This document shows, piece after piece, positions 36,399-44,621 of a stretch of DNA of 64,000 bases (within the stretch, counting starts at the first letter, position 1; each line of letters opens with the position of its first letter). The DNA lies in NCBI RefSeq assembly GCF_000688375.1, contig NZ_JIAF01000004.1:1922001-1986000 (forward strand). The letters are read 5' to 3'. Made by a program: the position numbers and the translations under genes. The notes under the pieces were generated by a model. It was not told the DNA's origin. It made no database searches and saw only the letters and a program-made list of their open reading frames with translations. This DNA comes from Prevotella sp. HUN102 (GTDB lineage: Bacteria; Bacteroidota; Bacteroidia; Bacteroidales; Bacteroidaceae).

Positions 36399-36583
36399 TT
36401 GTAAAAGGGGAAGTCAGGAAAAGAATCGGATACTTTCGGTTTGCAGCCAATGGGTAATATCAATAATTGAGCTTTAATCTTGATGTAAAGCAAACTATTG
36501 CCCGCAATCGCTGCAAACAAAGTGAACTAAAATCCGAATGGCTTCCCCTTTTACCACAATACAGAACCACAAACATTATTACA

Positions 36584-37873
36584 ATGTCCTTCCAAGAAAC
36601 CATAGAATACCTATTCAATACCACTCCAGTATTCGAGCGCGTAGGCAGCACAGCCTATAAGGAAGGTTTGTCAAACACGCATTTGCTTGACGAGCATTTC
36701 GGACATCCACACCAGAATTTCCGTTCTATACATATAGCAGGAACCAATGGAAAAGGTTCTTGTTCGCACACTTTGGCTTCTATTTTACAGGCAGACGGTT
36801 ATAAAGTGGGACTTTACACGAGTCCACACTTAGTAGATTTCCGTGAGAGAATAAGAGTGAACGGCGAAATGGTTTCCGAGCAATACGTCATTGACTTTGT
36901 TGAAGAGCATAAGGATTTTTTTGAACCTCTGCACCCTTCTTTCTTTGAACTGACCACGGCAATGGCATTCAAATACTTTGCCGAACAGAAAGTTGATTTT
37001 GCTGTCATAGAAGTGGGACTGGGTGGAAGACTGGACTGCACGAACATCATCAATCCCCTACTCTCCATCATTACGAACATTTCGCTCGACCACACGCAAT
37101 TTCTGGGCGACACGCTGCCTAAAATAGCGTATGAGAAAGCAGGCATCATCAAGCATCAGACTCCAGTCGTAATAGGAGAAGCTGATAGAGACACGCGTGT
37201 TGTGTTTGAAGCGCAGGCTCAAAAAATGGATTCCCTCATTGTTTTTGCCGAGGATATTCCTGCCATTCTGTCTTCTTCAAGTCTGCCCAATGGAGGAAGA
37301 AAATACCAAACTCGCTTTTATGGCGAAATAGAAGGCGAACTGGGGGGCATTTATCAGGATAAGAATGCAAACACCATTCTTACAGCCACGATGCAACTCT
37401 ATAACAATAATATTATCAGGAATATAGATAGCATTGGAAAAGGCTTTAAGGAAGTATCTAAACGAACAGAATTGATGGGCAGATGGCAAACCATTCAAGA
37501 GAACCCAAAAGTGGTTTGCGACACAGGCCACAATGAAGCCGGTTGGAAATACCTTTCACGGCAGATTGTCAATCAACCTTGCAAGACAAGAAGGATTGTA
37601 TTTGGAATGGTGGACGACAAGGATTTGAAAGCTGTTATGAGAATGCTACCCAGCGATGCAAGGTACTATTGGACGCAACCAAGTACCAAACGTGCTTTCC
37701 CTGTCGATAAAATTGCTGAACTGGGCAAAGAACTTGACTTGAATGGAAACTCCTTCGCTACTGTTAAGGAGGCTTACGAGCAAGCTCTGAATGATGCCTC
37801 TGAAGAAGATTTCATCTTTGTAGGTGGTTCAAGCTATGTTGTTTCGGATTTCTTGACCATCATTAAGAAATAA
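36584..37873 (+). CDS. folC: Folylpolyglutamate synthase / dihydrofolate synthase
   Basis: About 429 residues from the ATG at 36584 (MSFQETIEYLFNTTPVF); the open frame extends upstream without a credible start. It has the Mur-ligase-type P-loop GTNGKGSCSHTLASI near residue 50, the EVGLGGRLDCTNIINP segment, ISLDHTQFLGDT, and KAGIIKHQTPVV. It adds glutamate to dihydropteroate and to folates in the cytoplasm. It lies 186 bases after dnaJ on the same strand. Confidence 0.94.
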   Translation: MSFQETIEYLFNTTPVFERVGSTAYKEGLSNTHLLDEHFGHPHQNFRSIHIAGTNGKGSCSHTLASILQADGYKVGLYTSPHLVDFRERIRVNGEMVSEQYVIDFVEEHKDFFEPLHPSFFELTTAMAFKYFAEQKVDFAVIEVGLGGRLDCTNIINPLLSIITNISLDHTQFLGDTLPKIAYEKAGIIKHQTPVVIGEADRDTRVVFEAQAQKMDSLIVFAEDIPAILSSSSLPNGGRKYQTRFYGEIEGELGGIYQDKNANTILTATMQLYNNNIIRNIDSIGKGFKEVSKRTELMGRWQTIQENPKVVCDTGHNEAGWKYLSRQIVNQPCKTRRIVFGMVDDKDLKAVMRMLPSDARYYWTQPSTKRAFPVDKIAELGKELDLNGNSFATVKEAYEQALNDASEEDFIFVGGSSYVVSDFLTIIKK

Positions 37874-38028
37874 AAAACTGTTCTGAACGATATGCAAACT
37901 TCATCTTATTCTTTTCGTTTACGAAATACAAAGATGCTAAAATAGACTTACCCTCCTTTATAAGCCCGCATCCGCTCAAATAGGAAAAGCCAGAAAATCA
38001 ATACATATATAATGTATAGGAAAAGAAA

Positions 38029-38060
38029 AGCAGAATCTTTCAGATGAAAGATTCCGCTTA
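38029..38060 (-). terminator. Terminator after the DUF1573 gene
   Basis: GAATCTTTCA/TGAAAGATTC stem with outer AGC/GCT pairing, 18 bases past the stop on the minus strand. Confidence 0.65.
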
Positions 38061-38077
38061 ATATTGTTAGGCAATTA

Positions 38078-38467
38078 CTATTTCTTAGCCTCCATAACTC
38101 CTTCAATATAAAGACGAGTCATTTCCGTTTTGCCGTTTGTACGAACCGTGATGCTCTTCTTGAAGTGTCCCGGGAATTTACCCTGACCATTATAGGTAAT
38201 GTCGATAGAACCTTTCTGCCCCGGAGCGATAGGTTTCTTGTCGTAACGAGGCACCGCACATCCACAACTGGCCACAACCTGATTGATAACCAAAGGTGCC
38301 TTGCCTGTATTTGTGAAAGTAAATGTAACCTTCTGAATCGGAGTGCTTTCAGAGAAAGTGCCGAAATTGTGATTAACCTTGTCGAACTTGATTTCAGATT
38401 GATTCTGTGCCATTGCAAATGAAAGGCCGAAAAACATCATCAAGGCTATCATTAAAAACTTTTTCAT
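38078..38467 (-). CDS. DUF1573 exported protein
   Basis: The 129-residue product has a signal peptide (ends near SFAMAQ, residue 21) and a single DUF1573 Ig-like domain. The domain starts FDKVNHNFGTF and includes FTNTGKAPLVINQVVASCGC, GQKGSIDITYNGQGK and FKKSITVRTN. The conserved C-G-C pair is present (ASCGCAVPRY). The family is abundant in Bacteroidetes and presumed periplasmic or surface-associated, with no defined function. It appears monocistronic. Confidence 0.9.
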   Translation of the reverse strand: MKKFLMIALMMFFGLSFAMAQNQSEIKFDKVNHNFGTFSESTPIQKVTFTFTNTGKAPLVINQVVASCGCAVPRYDKKPIAPGQKGSIDITYNGQGKFPGHFKKSITVRTNGKTEMTRLYIEGVMEAKK

Positions 38468-38812
38468 AATTATAATCCTTTTATGATTTATATCTTCTGA
38501 TGCAAAAGTAACCAGAAAGTTTAGAGCGATTGATAGTTTTTACAATTATTAAATGCTTTTTACATAATATTTAATAAACTCTTTAACTGAATTGAATTTA
38601 TAGGATATAAATAGCGATATATCGGCTATACGCCTTATAATTAGATGCTTATTGATGCTCATAAAGTAAAAATAGAGAGAAGTCTACAATCGAGAAAGGA
38701 AAGATTTTTACTTATATACTCTTATTTAACCAACGTACTGACAGCGTTTTTCCATCATCTTAACCGGCTCTGTAAGTATCTGTAAATCAACTGATAATAA
38801 TTCTGTTTCCAA

Positions 38813-38890
38813 ACGTGCGAAGATTGCGATGCATTCTTCGCAAAAACGCAAGGCAAATGTGCGAAGAATGGAATGCAATCTTCGCACAAT
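38813..38890. repeat. TGCGAAGA intergenic repeat, copy 7 (two units)
   Basis: Units at 38815-38842 and 38859-38887, both close to GTGCGAAGA(A/T)TG...CA(A/T)TCTTCGCAC, 16 bases apart. It lies in the divergent gap between the DUF1573 gene and aspS; the rest of 38468-39030 is AT-rich without a gene. Confidence 0.85.
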
Positions 38891-39039
38891 TGCAAATCGT
38901 GCTTTATCATCTGTCTAAAATGATAATTATTTCGTTCAAATGATGATATTATTCCGTTTTAACAAACGCATTCCATATAAAAACTTCCGGACTGTCATAT
39001 ATTTTTTGTTTACCGTTATACTAATTCGTCAAAAGTTTG

Positions 39040-39047
39040 TACCTTTG
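39040..39047 (+). promoter_or_regulatory. -7 box of aspS
   Basis: TACCTTTG, 29 bases before the ATG. The -33 TTG is not clear, and there is no T-box-like leader. Confidence 0.65.
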
Positions 39048-39075
39048 CAGTTAGAAACAAAAATATTGATATTAT

Positions 39076-40836
39076 ATGTACCGTACAAATACTTGTGGTG
39101 AACTTCGTGTTTCGGACTGTGGCAAAGAAGTAACACTTTCCGGATGGGTTCAGCGTTCACGTAAAATGGGGGGTATGACCTTTATCGATCTCCGTGATCG
39201 CTACGGCATTACCCAGTTGGTTTTCAACGAAGCAGAAAATGCAGAACTTTGCAATGAAGCTAACAAGCTTGGACGCGAGTATTGTATTCAAGTGAAAGGT
39301 ATCGTAAATGAGCGTCAGAGTAAGAACAGCAAGATTCCTACTGGCGATATAGAAATCATTGCCAAGGAACTTGTACTCTTGAGTTCTTCGCTCACTCCTC
39401 CATTTACCATTGAAGATAATACAGACGGCGGCGACGACCTTCGGATGAAATACCGCTATCTCGACCTTCGCCGCCCTGCTGTCCGCAATAATATGGAATT
39501 GCGCCACAAGGTTACCATCCTCATTCGCAATTTCCTCGACAGCCATAAGTTCATCGAAGTGGAAACTCCGATTCTCATCGGCTCTACTCCCGAAGGAGCA
39601 CGCGACTTCATTGTGCCTTCGCGTATGAATCCCGGCCAGTTCTATGCGCTTCCACAAAGCCCACAGACCTTGAAACAGCTGCTGATGGTGGCAGGTTTCG
39701 ACCGTTATTTCCAGATAGCAAAGTGTTTCCGCGATGAAGATTTGCGTGCAGACCGTCAGCCCGAGTTTACTCAGATAGACTGCGAAATGTCTTTCGTGGA
39801 TCAGGACGATGTTATCAATATCTTTGAAGATATGGCCCGCCATCTGTTCAAGGAAGTGCGTGGCGTTGAGTTGCCTGAAAAGCTGGAACAGATGACGTGG
39901 CACGAGGCAATGAGAAAGTATGGTTCTGACAAACCTGACTTGCGATTCGGAATGGAGTTCGTGGAACTGATGGACGACCTGAAGGGTACGAGCGAATTTT
40001 CCGTATTCAATGAAGCTGAATATATCGGCGGTATCGTTGTGCCGGGCTGTGCAGATTACAGTCGCAAGCAGCTGAACGAATTGACAGATTTCGTGAAACG
40101 CCCACAGATTGGCGCGCAAGGTCTTGTTTTCATCAAGTATGGTGCCGACGGCGAAGTGAAAAGTTCTATCGACAAGTTCTTCACTCCCGAACAACTTCAG
40201 AAGGTTAAGGAGACCACCGGAGCAAAGGATGGCGACCTCGTGCTGATCCTTTCAGGCGACAAGCCCAACAAGACACGTGTGCAGCTATGCGCCTTACGCT
40301 TGGAAATGGGCAGCAGACTCGGTTTGCGCGACAAGAATGTATTCAAGTGCCTGTGGATTGTGGACTTCCCTCTCTTCGAGTGGAGCGATGAAGAGCAGCG
40401 TCTGATGTCTACCCACCATCCATTCACGATGCCAAACCCTGACGACCTTCACTTGCTGGACGAGCATCCGGAGCAGGTGCGCGCCAAAGCCTACGATTTC
40501 GTGTGCAACGGTATCGAAGTCGGTGGTGGTTCCATCCGTATTCACGATACAAAGTTGCAGGAAAAGATGTTCGAGGTGCTTGGTTTCACACCTCAGCAGG
40601 CCGAAGTCCAGTTTGGTTTCCTGATGAATGCTTTCCGATATGGTGCACCTCCTCACGCAGGTCTTGCATTCGGTCTCGACCGTTACGTCAGCATCTTTGC
40701 AGGTTTGGACTCCATCCGAGATGTGATAGCATTCCCTAAGAACAATAGTGGCCGCGACGTGATGCTCGATGCGCCGTCTGCAATTGCCGACAAACAGCTT
40801 GATGAATTACAGATTAAACTGGACCTAAAGAGCTAA
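39076..40836 (+). CDS. aspS: Aspartyl-tRNA synthetase
   Basis: The 586-residue product has the bacterial class II AspRS layout. The OB-fold anticodon domain begins [21 protein letters not shown] near residue 19. Motif 2 lies in [18 protein letters not shown], and the bacterial GAD insertion spans about 290-420. Motif 3 is [15 protein letters not shown] near the C-terminus. It charges tRNA-Asp (or tRNA-Asn too if non-discriminating, which cannot be told here). It appears to be a single-gene unit. Confidence 0.97.
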   Translation: MYRTNTCGELRVSDCGKEVTLSGWVQRSRKMGGMTFIDLRDRYGITQLVFNEAENAELCNEANKLGREYCIQVKGIVNERQSKNSKIPTGDIEIIAKELVLLSSSLTPPFTIEDNTDGGDDLRMKYRYLDLRRPAVRNNMELRHKVTILIRNFLDSHKFIEVETPILIGSTPEGARDFIVPSRMNPGQFYALPQSPQTLKQLLMVAGFDRYFQIAKCFRDEDLRADRQPEFTQIDCEMSFVDQDDVINIFEDMARHLFKEVRGVELPEKLEQMTWHEAMRKYGSDKPDLRFGMEFVELMDDLKGTSEFSVFNEAEYIGGIVVPGCADYSRKQLNELTDFVKRPQIGAQGLVFIKYGADGEVKSSIDKFFTPEQLQKVKETTGAKDGDLVLILSGDKPNKTRVQLCALRLEMGSRLGLRDKNVFKCLWIVDFPLFEWSDEEQRLMSTHHPFTMPNPDDLHLLDEHPEQVRAKAYDFVCNGIEVGGGSIRIHDTKLQEKMFEVLGFTPQQAEVQFGFLMNAFRYGAPPHAGLAFGLDRYVSIFAGLDSIRDVIAFPKNNSGRDVMLDAPSAIADKQLDELQIKLDLKS

Positions 40837-40937
40837 CAATCTTTGATTTAAATCAAAAAAAACTATAAATCATTGATTTTCAACTTAGAAGTGGCTACTT
40901 TTCCCGAAAAAAAATAGTTCCATCAAGATAATTGATG

Positions 40938-40945
40938 TACTTTTG
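40938..40945 (+). promoter_or_regulatory. -7 box for the 41007 gene
   Basis: TACTTTTG about 60 bases before the ATG; TTTGATTTAAATCAAA at 40845-40860 is a palindrome with a following A-run that could end the aspS transcript. Confidence 0.55.
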
Positions 40946-41006
40946 CAGCAAATAATTACAGATTGTTTTATTTGATTTGAATAGAAACCAATTATTGAAG
41001 GAAATT

Positions 41007-41294
41007 ATGGTAGAAAAGAAAGCAGCTGAGGCAAAGCCTACAACAAAAAAGGCCACAACTAAGAAAGTAGCTACAAAGAAAGAAGCAGCAATTGTTTATT
41101 TGTCAGCAGAAAACGCAGGTTTCAGAGCTGGCGACGTTTACAATGCACTCGCAGCAGCAGAGAAAGCTCTTTCAGCAGCCGAAATAGCAAAGGCAGCAAA
41201 GATTTCAGTAGAAGATACTTATCTTGGAATTGGCTGGCTCTTCAAGGAAGGCAAGGTTAAGGAAGGAAATGACAACAAGGTTGAACTTGCTTAA
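41007..41294 (+). CDS. Winged-helix protein with Lys/Thr-rich N-tail (DUF2582-like)
   Basis: About 95 residues from the ATG at 41007, which has GAAGGAAAT upstream. A 30-residue basic, low-complexity tail (KATTKKVATKKEAA) precedes a small winged helix: GFRAGDVYNALAAAEKALSAAEIAKAAKIS, then TYLGIGWLFKEGKVKEG. The tail resembles histone-like extensions and suggests nucleic-acid binding. The family is widespread in Bacteroidetes with no defined role. A terminator follows at once. Confidence 0.82.
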   Translation: MVEKKAAEAKPTTKKATTKKVATKKEAAIVYLSAENAGFRAGDVYNALAAAEKALSAAEIAKAAKISVEDTYLGIGWLFKEGKVKEGNDNKVELA

Positions 41295-41318
41295 AAAGAC
41301 AATTCAATAAACCAAAAT

Positions 41319-41353
41319 AAGGAGTCTGTATTTCAAATATGGACTCCTTTTTC
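41319..41353 (+). terminator. Terminator after the 41007 gene
   Basis: AAGGAGTC/GACTCCTT with a 13-15 base loop and TTTTTCTT. The next ATG is at 41356, directly at the end of the T-tract. Confidence 0.75.
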
Positions 41354-41355
41354 TT

Positions 41356-41688
41356 ATGCAATACGACAAAGAAATCATACGCATATTGCTTGAGGCTGGC
41401 GAAGATGGGCTTTCTGTCCAGAAAATCTCCCGCCACGTCTTCAATGCGTGCAATTCTCTCTTTTCGCCGATAGAACAGAAGGACGTACACGCGTATGTTC
41501 AGCAATACCTTATCAGGGTAACTAAAAATAAAAATTCGATTATAGAAAAGACACAAAAAGGCATTTACAGACTGAATCTGGACAATCAGGAAACCCAACA
41601 GCTTTGCCTTCAATTCACAGATGAAAAGGAAGCTGATAATGTTCAGGAAAAAGAAGTTGATAACAGCTTGTCGCTATTCGATTTTTAA
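41356..41688 (+). CDS. Small winged-helix-like hypothetical protein
   Basis: The 110-residue product is unrecognised. It starts MQYDKEIIRILLEAGEDGLS and continues VQKISRHVFNACNSLF, then VHAYVQQYLIRVTKNKNSII and KGIYRLNLDN, which reads as a winged-helix layout. The acidic C-terminus ends LSLFDF. The ATG abuts the upstream terminator, so expression depends on read-through or an unseen promoter. Codon use looks native. Confidence 0.65.
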   Translation: MQYDKEIIRILLEAGEDGLSVQKISRHVFNACNSLFSPIEQKDVHAYVQQYLIRVTKNKNSIIEKTQKGIYRLNLDNQETQQLCLQFTDEKEADNVQEKEVDNSLSLFDF

Positions 41689-41850
41689 CACGAAAGAACT
41701 TGCGTTTGGTTCTTTTACAAATAGAACTAAATAAAACTAGATAGTTATCAATAAGATAGTATAACAGAAGAACGCTATCAAAAAATCACGGAAAAATAAA
41801 GTTTTTATAATTTGTTGGCATTATTGCGTACTTTTTGTTTTATTTTCAAT

Positions 41851-41858
41851 ACCTTTGC
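41851..41858 (+). promoter_or_regulatory. -7 box of the 41894 small gene
   Basis: TACCTTTG, 35 bases before the ATG. Confidence 0.5.
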
Positions 41859-41893
41859 ACTCAGAACTATTTAACTGCATAAATTCAAATAAA

Positions 41894-42073
41894 ATGCTTA
41901 ATAAAGCAAATACAAGCAAAAAACATCGTAAATACGACCCATACAGCGCATTTGATTCACAGAAACACGCAAGCATTGCACATAGAAGAAAGATGTGGAA
42001 GCGTGCAATTTTAACTTTTACCTGCTGCATCGCGATTATCATTGTGATGCTTGTTGCGTGGTTGTATGTATAG
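41894..42073 (+). CDS. Small C-tail-anchored membrane protein, 59 residues
   Basis: Starts MLNKANTSKKHRKYDPYSAF from the ATG at 41894. The basic cytoplasmic part (to about residue 36, MWKR) is followed by one membrane helix (AILTFTCCIAIIIVMLVAWL) at the C-terminus, giving an N-in single-span protein. A promoter box supports expression. The family is unknown to me; similar short proteins are seen in Bacteroidales. Confidence 0.6.
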   Translation: MLNKANTSKKHRKYDPYSAFDSQKHASIAHRRKMWKRAILTFTCCIAIIIVMLVAWLYV

Positions 42074-42096
42074 AAACCTATCGTATTCTCACATTA

Positions 42097-43173
42097 TCAT
42101 CTGCCAATGTGCAAATGATAATGTGTTCCATCGAAAGCAATGTGCATAGTTTTGTGGATATCGATTCCTTTTCTGCTTAATGACAAAGCCACGTGTCCCA
42201 TTGTCCGCCTTAGATTAATTTCAATCATCGGATGAAGCAAATAAGCGTTTTCTTCTGAATTTGCTGCATTGGAATTTGAAACTATCATCATATCTACGCC
42301 TAAAGCTCCACGATAGCTGCAAGAAAGTTTCTCGGTCAATAGTTTTTCCAAAGTCCTACGAATACTATCCAATAGCCGCAAGTCGATATATCGCCCTATT
42401 ATTTCTCGTTTTTCATCTTCATTTGTCAATAGATTCCCTCTATAAACTCCATTGACAGTCTGGAACAACGACAAGCCTGCATACGAAACACCCTCTGAAG
42501 TTGAGAAAAACTCCATAGCAAAATCTGTTACCTTATTATAATAAGGTTCAATAGTGATTCCCCCTTGATTGGAAATGATGTTCCGAGCCCAGTTTATATG
42601 CACCCTGTCCATAACACGGTCAATGTATCGTATCCCTCTCCCACTACTGCTCCAAGGTGCTTTTATGACAGACATTTCATTATCTGCTGCAACTGCCTGC
42701 AATTCATCCAAGTCTGTAACGTATCGAGACTTGCCAATAACATTTTCGCCAATGCCTGATTGCTGCAATTGCAATAATATTTCAACTGAAAACTGTCTGC
42801 TGCTATAAGTCCTTATCGCGTGCAATTGCTCATCAGATAATAGCAATCCATCTTCTATCCCCAATGCTTTCAATTGAAATTTCAAGGCTTTGTCCCATCC
42901 CCACGGCGAAATCTCTGTGATTTTGCTTTGTAAAGCTGCAAGATTATTCTTATCAACAAAAACAACGTCGTTGGCAAAAGCCTTGAACCGTTGCAGATGA
43001 GTGTTTGCAGCTTCGGCATCATCCACCCAAACGGCATCGCCATTATTTGCCCAAAATGCAGGAATGTAGCCCAAATCCGAACGCAACTGCCGGGCAACGT
43101 GTGGAGCTGTGAAATTTCTGTCGTTATTTGCCAATGCAAGGTCGTGCTCGGGATTGAAAATATGTAATATCAT
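42097..43173 (-). CDS. ATP-grasp-like protein, Bacteroidetes-specific
   Basis: The 358-residue product starts MILHIFNPEHDLALANNDRN. The middle and C-terminal parts show ATP-grasp-like elements: a Lys-bearing strand VIKAPWSSSGRGIRYID (about residues 168-184), EPYYNKVTDFAMEFF, GALGVDMMIV and a metal-site-like EINLRRTMGHVA near the C-terminus. ATP-grasp enzymes ligate a carboxylate to an amine or thiol using ATP. I know of no assigned substrate for this group. A minus-strand TATCTTTG box lies at 43195-43202. Confidence 0.72.
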   Translation of the reverse strand: MILHIFNPEHDLALANNDRNFTAPHVARQLRSDLGYIPAFWANNGDAVWVDDAEAANTHLQRFKAFANDVVFVDKNNLAALQSKITEISPWGWDKALKFQLKALGIEDGLLLSDEQLHAIRTYSSRQFSVEILLQLQQSGIGENVIGKSRYVTDLDELQAVAADNEMSVIKAPWSSSGRGIRYIDRVMDRVHINWARNIISNQGGITIEPYYNKVTDFAMEFFSTSEGVSYAGLSLFQTVNGVYRGNLLTNEDEKREIIGRYIDLRLLDSIRRTLEKLLTEKLSCSYRGALGVDMMIVSNSNAANSEENAYLLHPMIEINLRRTMGHVALSLSRKGIDIHKTMHIAFDGTHYHLHIGR

Positions 43174-43194
43174 TTCATCTTATATTTGCTACTG

Positions 43195-43202
43195 CAAAGA
43201 TA
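43195..43202 (-). promoter_or_regulatory. -7 box of the ATP-grasp-like gene
   Basis: Minus-strand TATCTTTG, 22 bases before the ATG. Confidence 0.55.
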
Positions 43203-43260
43203 CACCAAAGTAAATATAATCCAAAATAAAAGCAAAAAAACGTTTTTTGTAATCTAGAGT

Positions 43261-43291
43261 TTGCAAATTAGGGAAATAAATATTACCTTTG
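43261..43291 (+). promoter_or_regulatory. Promoter of the AAA ATPase gene
   Basis: TTG at 43261-43263 and TACCTTTG at 43284-43291, 20 bases apart, 22 bases before the ATG. Confidence 0.72.
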
Positions 43292-43313
43292 CACATTATA
43301 ATATAGAAAGTTT

Positions 43314-44498
43314 ATGGACGCATTTTTTCGCACTCATACCTATCTTGTCGAACATAATGACGCATCGGTTCGTCGCATCCTGATGGATGAGATAGACTGG
43401 AATCATCGTATGATTGGCATAAAAGGTACGCGAGGAGTGGGCAAAACAACTTTCTTATTGCAATATGCCAAGGAAAAATTCGGGTCTACCGACAGACAAT
43501 GTTTATATATCAATATGAACAACTTCTACTTCCAAGGCAGAGGTATCGCCGATTTTGCAGGTGAGTTTTACAGAAGAGGTGGGAAAGTTCTGCTCATTGA
43601 TCAGGTTTTCAAACAGCCGAACTGGAGTCAGGAGTTAAGAAGGTGTTACGATTTCTATCCGAAACTGAAAATTGTATTTACCGGATCAAGCGTAATGCGT
43701 CTCAAAGAAGAGAATCCCGAACTCAACGGCATCGTGAAGAGTTACAACCTAAGTGGGTTTTCTTTCAGAGAATTTTTAAATCTCCAGACTGGCAACCAGT
43801 TCAAACCATACACTTTAGAGGAGATTCTTCAGAACCACGAGCAAATCACCAAGCAGATACTTCCTAAAGTCAGTCCACTCAAATACTTCAAGGACTATAT
43901 TCATCACGGGTATTATCCATTCTTCCTTGAAAACAGAAACTTTTCGGAGAATCTTCTGAAAACGATGAATATGATGACTGAGGTGGATATTCTGCTGATC
44001 AAGCAAATCGAATTAAAATACCTCACAAAGATTAAGAAGCTCTTTTACCTGTTGGCACTGGGAGGTCCGAAAGCTCCGAACATCAGTAATCTCGCAAAGG
44101 ACATCAATACGAGCAGGGCAACGGTAATGAACTACATCAAGTATCTGGCCGATTCAAGGCTGATCAACATTATTTACCCTGTCGGACAGGAATTTCCCAA
44201 GAAGCCCGCAAAGGTAATGATGAACAATTCCAATCTGATTTACGCAATTTATCCTATACAAGTCGAACAGCAACATCTGATGGAGACTTTCTTTGTAAAC
44301 GCACTTTGGAGGGAACATCTGATAAACGAAAGCAACAAGCAAGGAACATACATCGTAGATGAAAAGTTTAAATTCAGGATTTGCGATGCTGACAACCCCA
44401 AGATACGTCTAAGCGCAGACACCATCTACGCACGATACAACACCGAGGTGGGCAAGGATAACAAGATTCCACTCTGGCTTTTGGGATTTCTGTACTGA
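43314..44498 (+). CDS. AAA+ ATPase with C-terminal DUF4143-like region
   Basis: The 394-residue product has Walker A GTRGVGKTT (residues 38-46), a Walker B strand KVLLIDQ (Asp96, with Gln97 where Glu is usual) and the sensor strand IVFTGSS (about 120-126). A helix-turn-helix-like SNLAKDINTSRATVMNYIKYL follows near residue 265, then a variable C-terminal domain. This is the architecture of the DUF4143/archaeal-type ATPases common in Bacteroidetes, whose function is unsettled. The Glu-to-Gln change at Walker B could slow ATP hydrolysis. nifJ follows after 123 bases. Confidence 0.85.
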   Translation: MDAFFRTHTYLVEHNDASVRRILMDEIDWNHRMIGIKGTRGVGKTTFLLQYAKEKFGSTDRQCLYINMNNFYFQGRGIADFAGEFYRRGGKVLLIDQVFKQPNWSQELRRCYDFYPKLKIVFTGSSVMRLKEENPELNGIVKSYNLSGFSFREFLNLQTGNQFKPYTLEEILQNHEQITKQILPKVSPLKYFKDYIHHGYYPFFLENRNFSENLLKTMNMMTEVDILLIKQIELKYLTKIKKLFYLLALGGPKAPNISNLAKDINTSRATVMNYIKYLADSRLINIIYPVGQEFPKKPAKVMMNNSNLIYAIYPIQVEQQHLMETFFVNALWREHLINESNKQGTYIVDEKFKFRICDADNPKIRLSADTIYARYNTEVGKDNKIPLWLLGFLY

Positions 44499-44621
44499 CA
44501 AATGTAAAGGTAAAAAGGATAATTGGAATAACGGATTCCCTATACAAAAGAAACGACTGATTTCACGTCCTATACAAAATAAGACAAAAACATTATAAAG
44601 AATCATTTAATAAATTACAAA

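Noticed and set aside
39048..39075. T-box leader before aspS
   Set aside because: Only about 25 bases separate the -7 box from the ATG, far too short.
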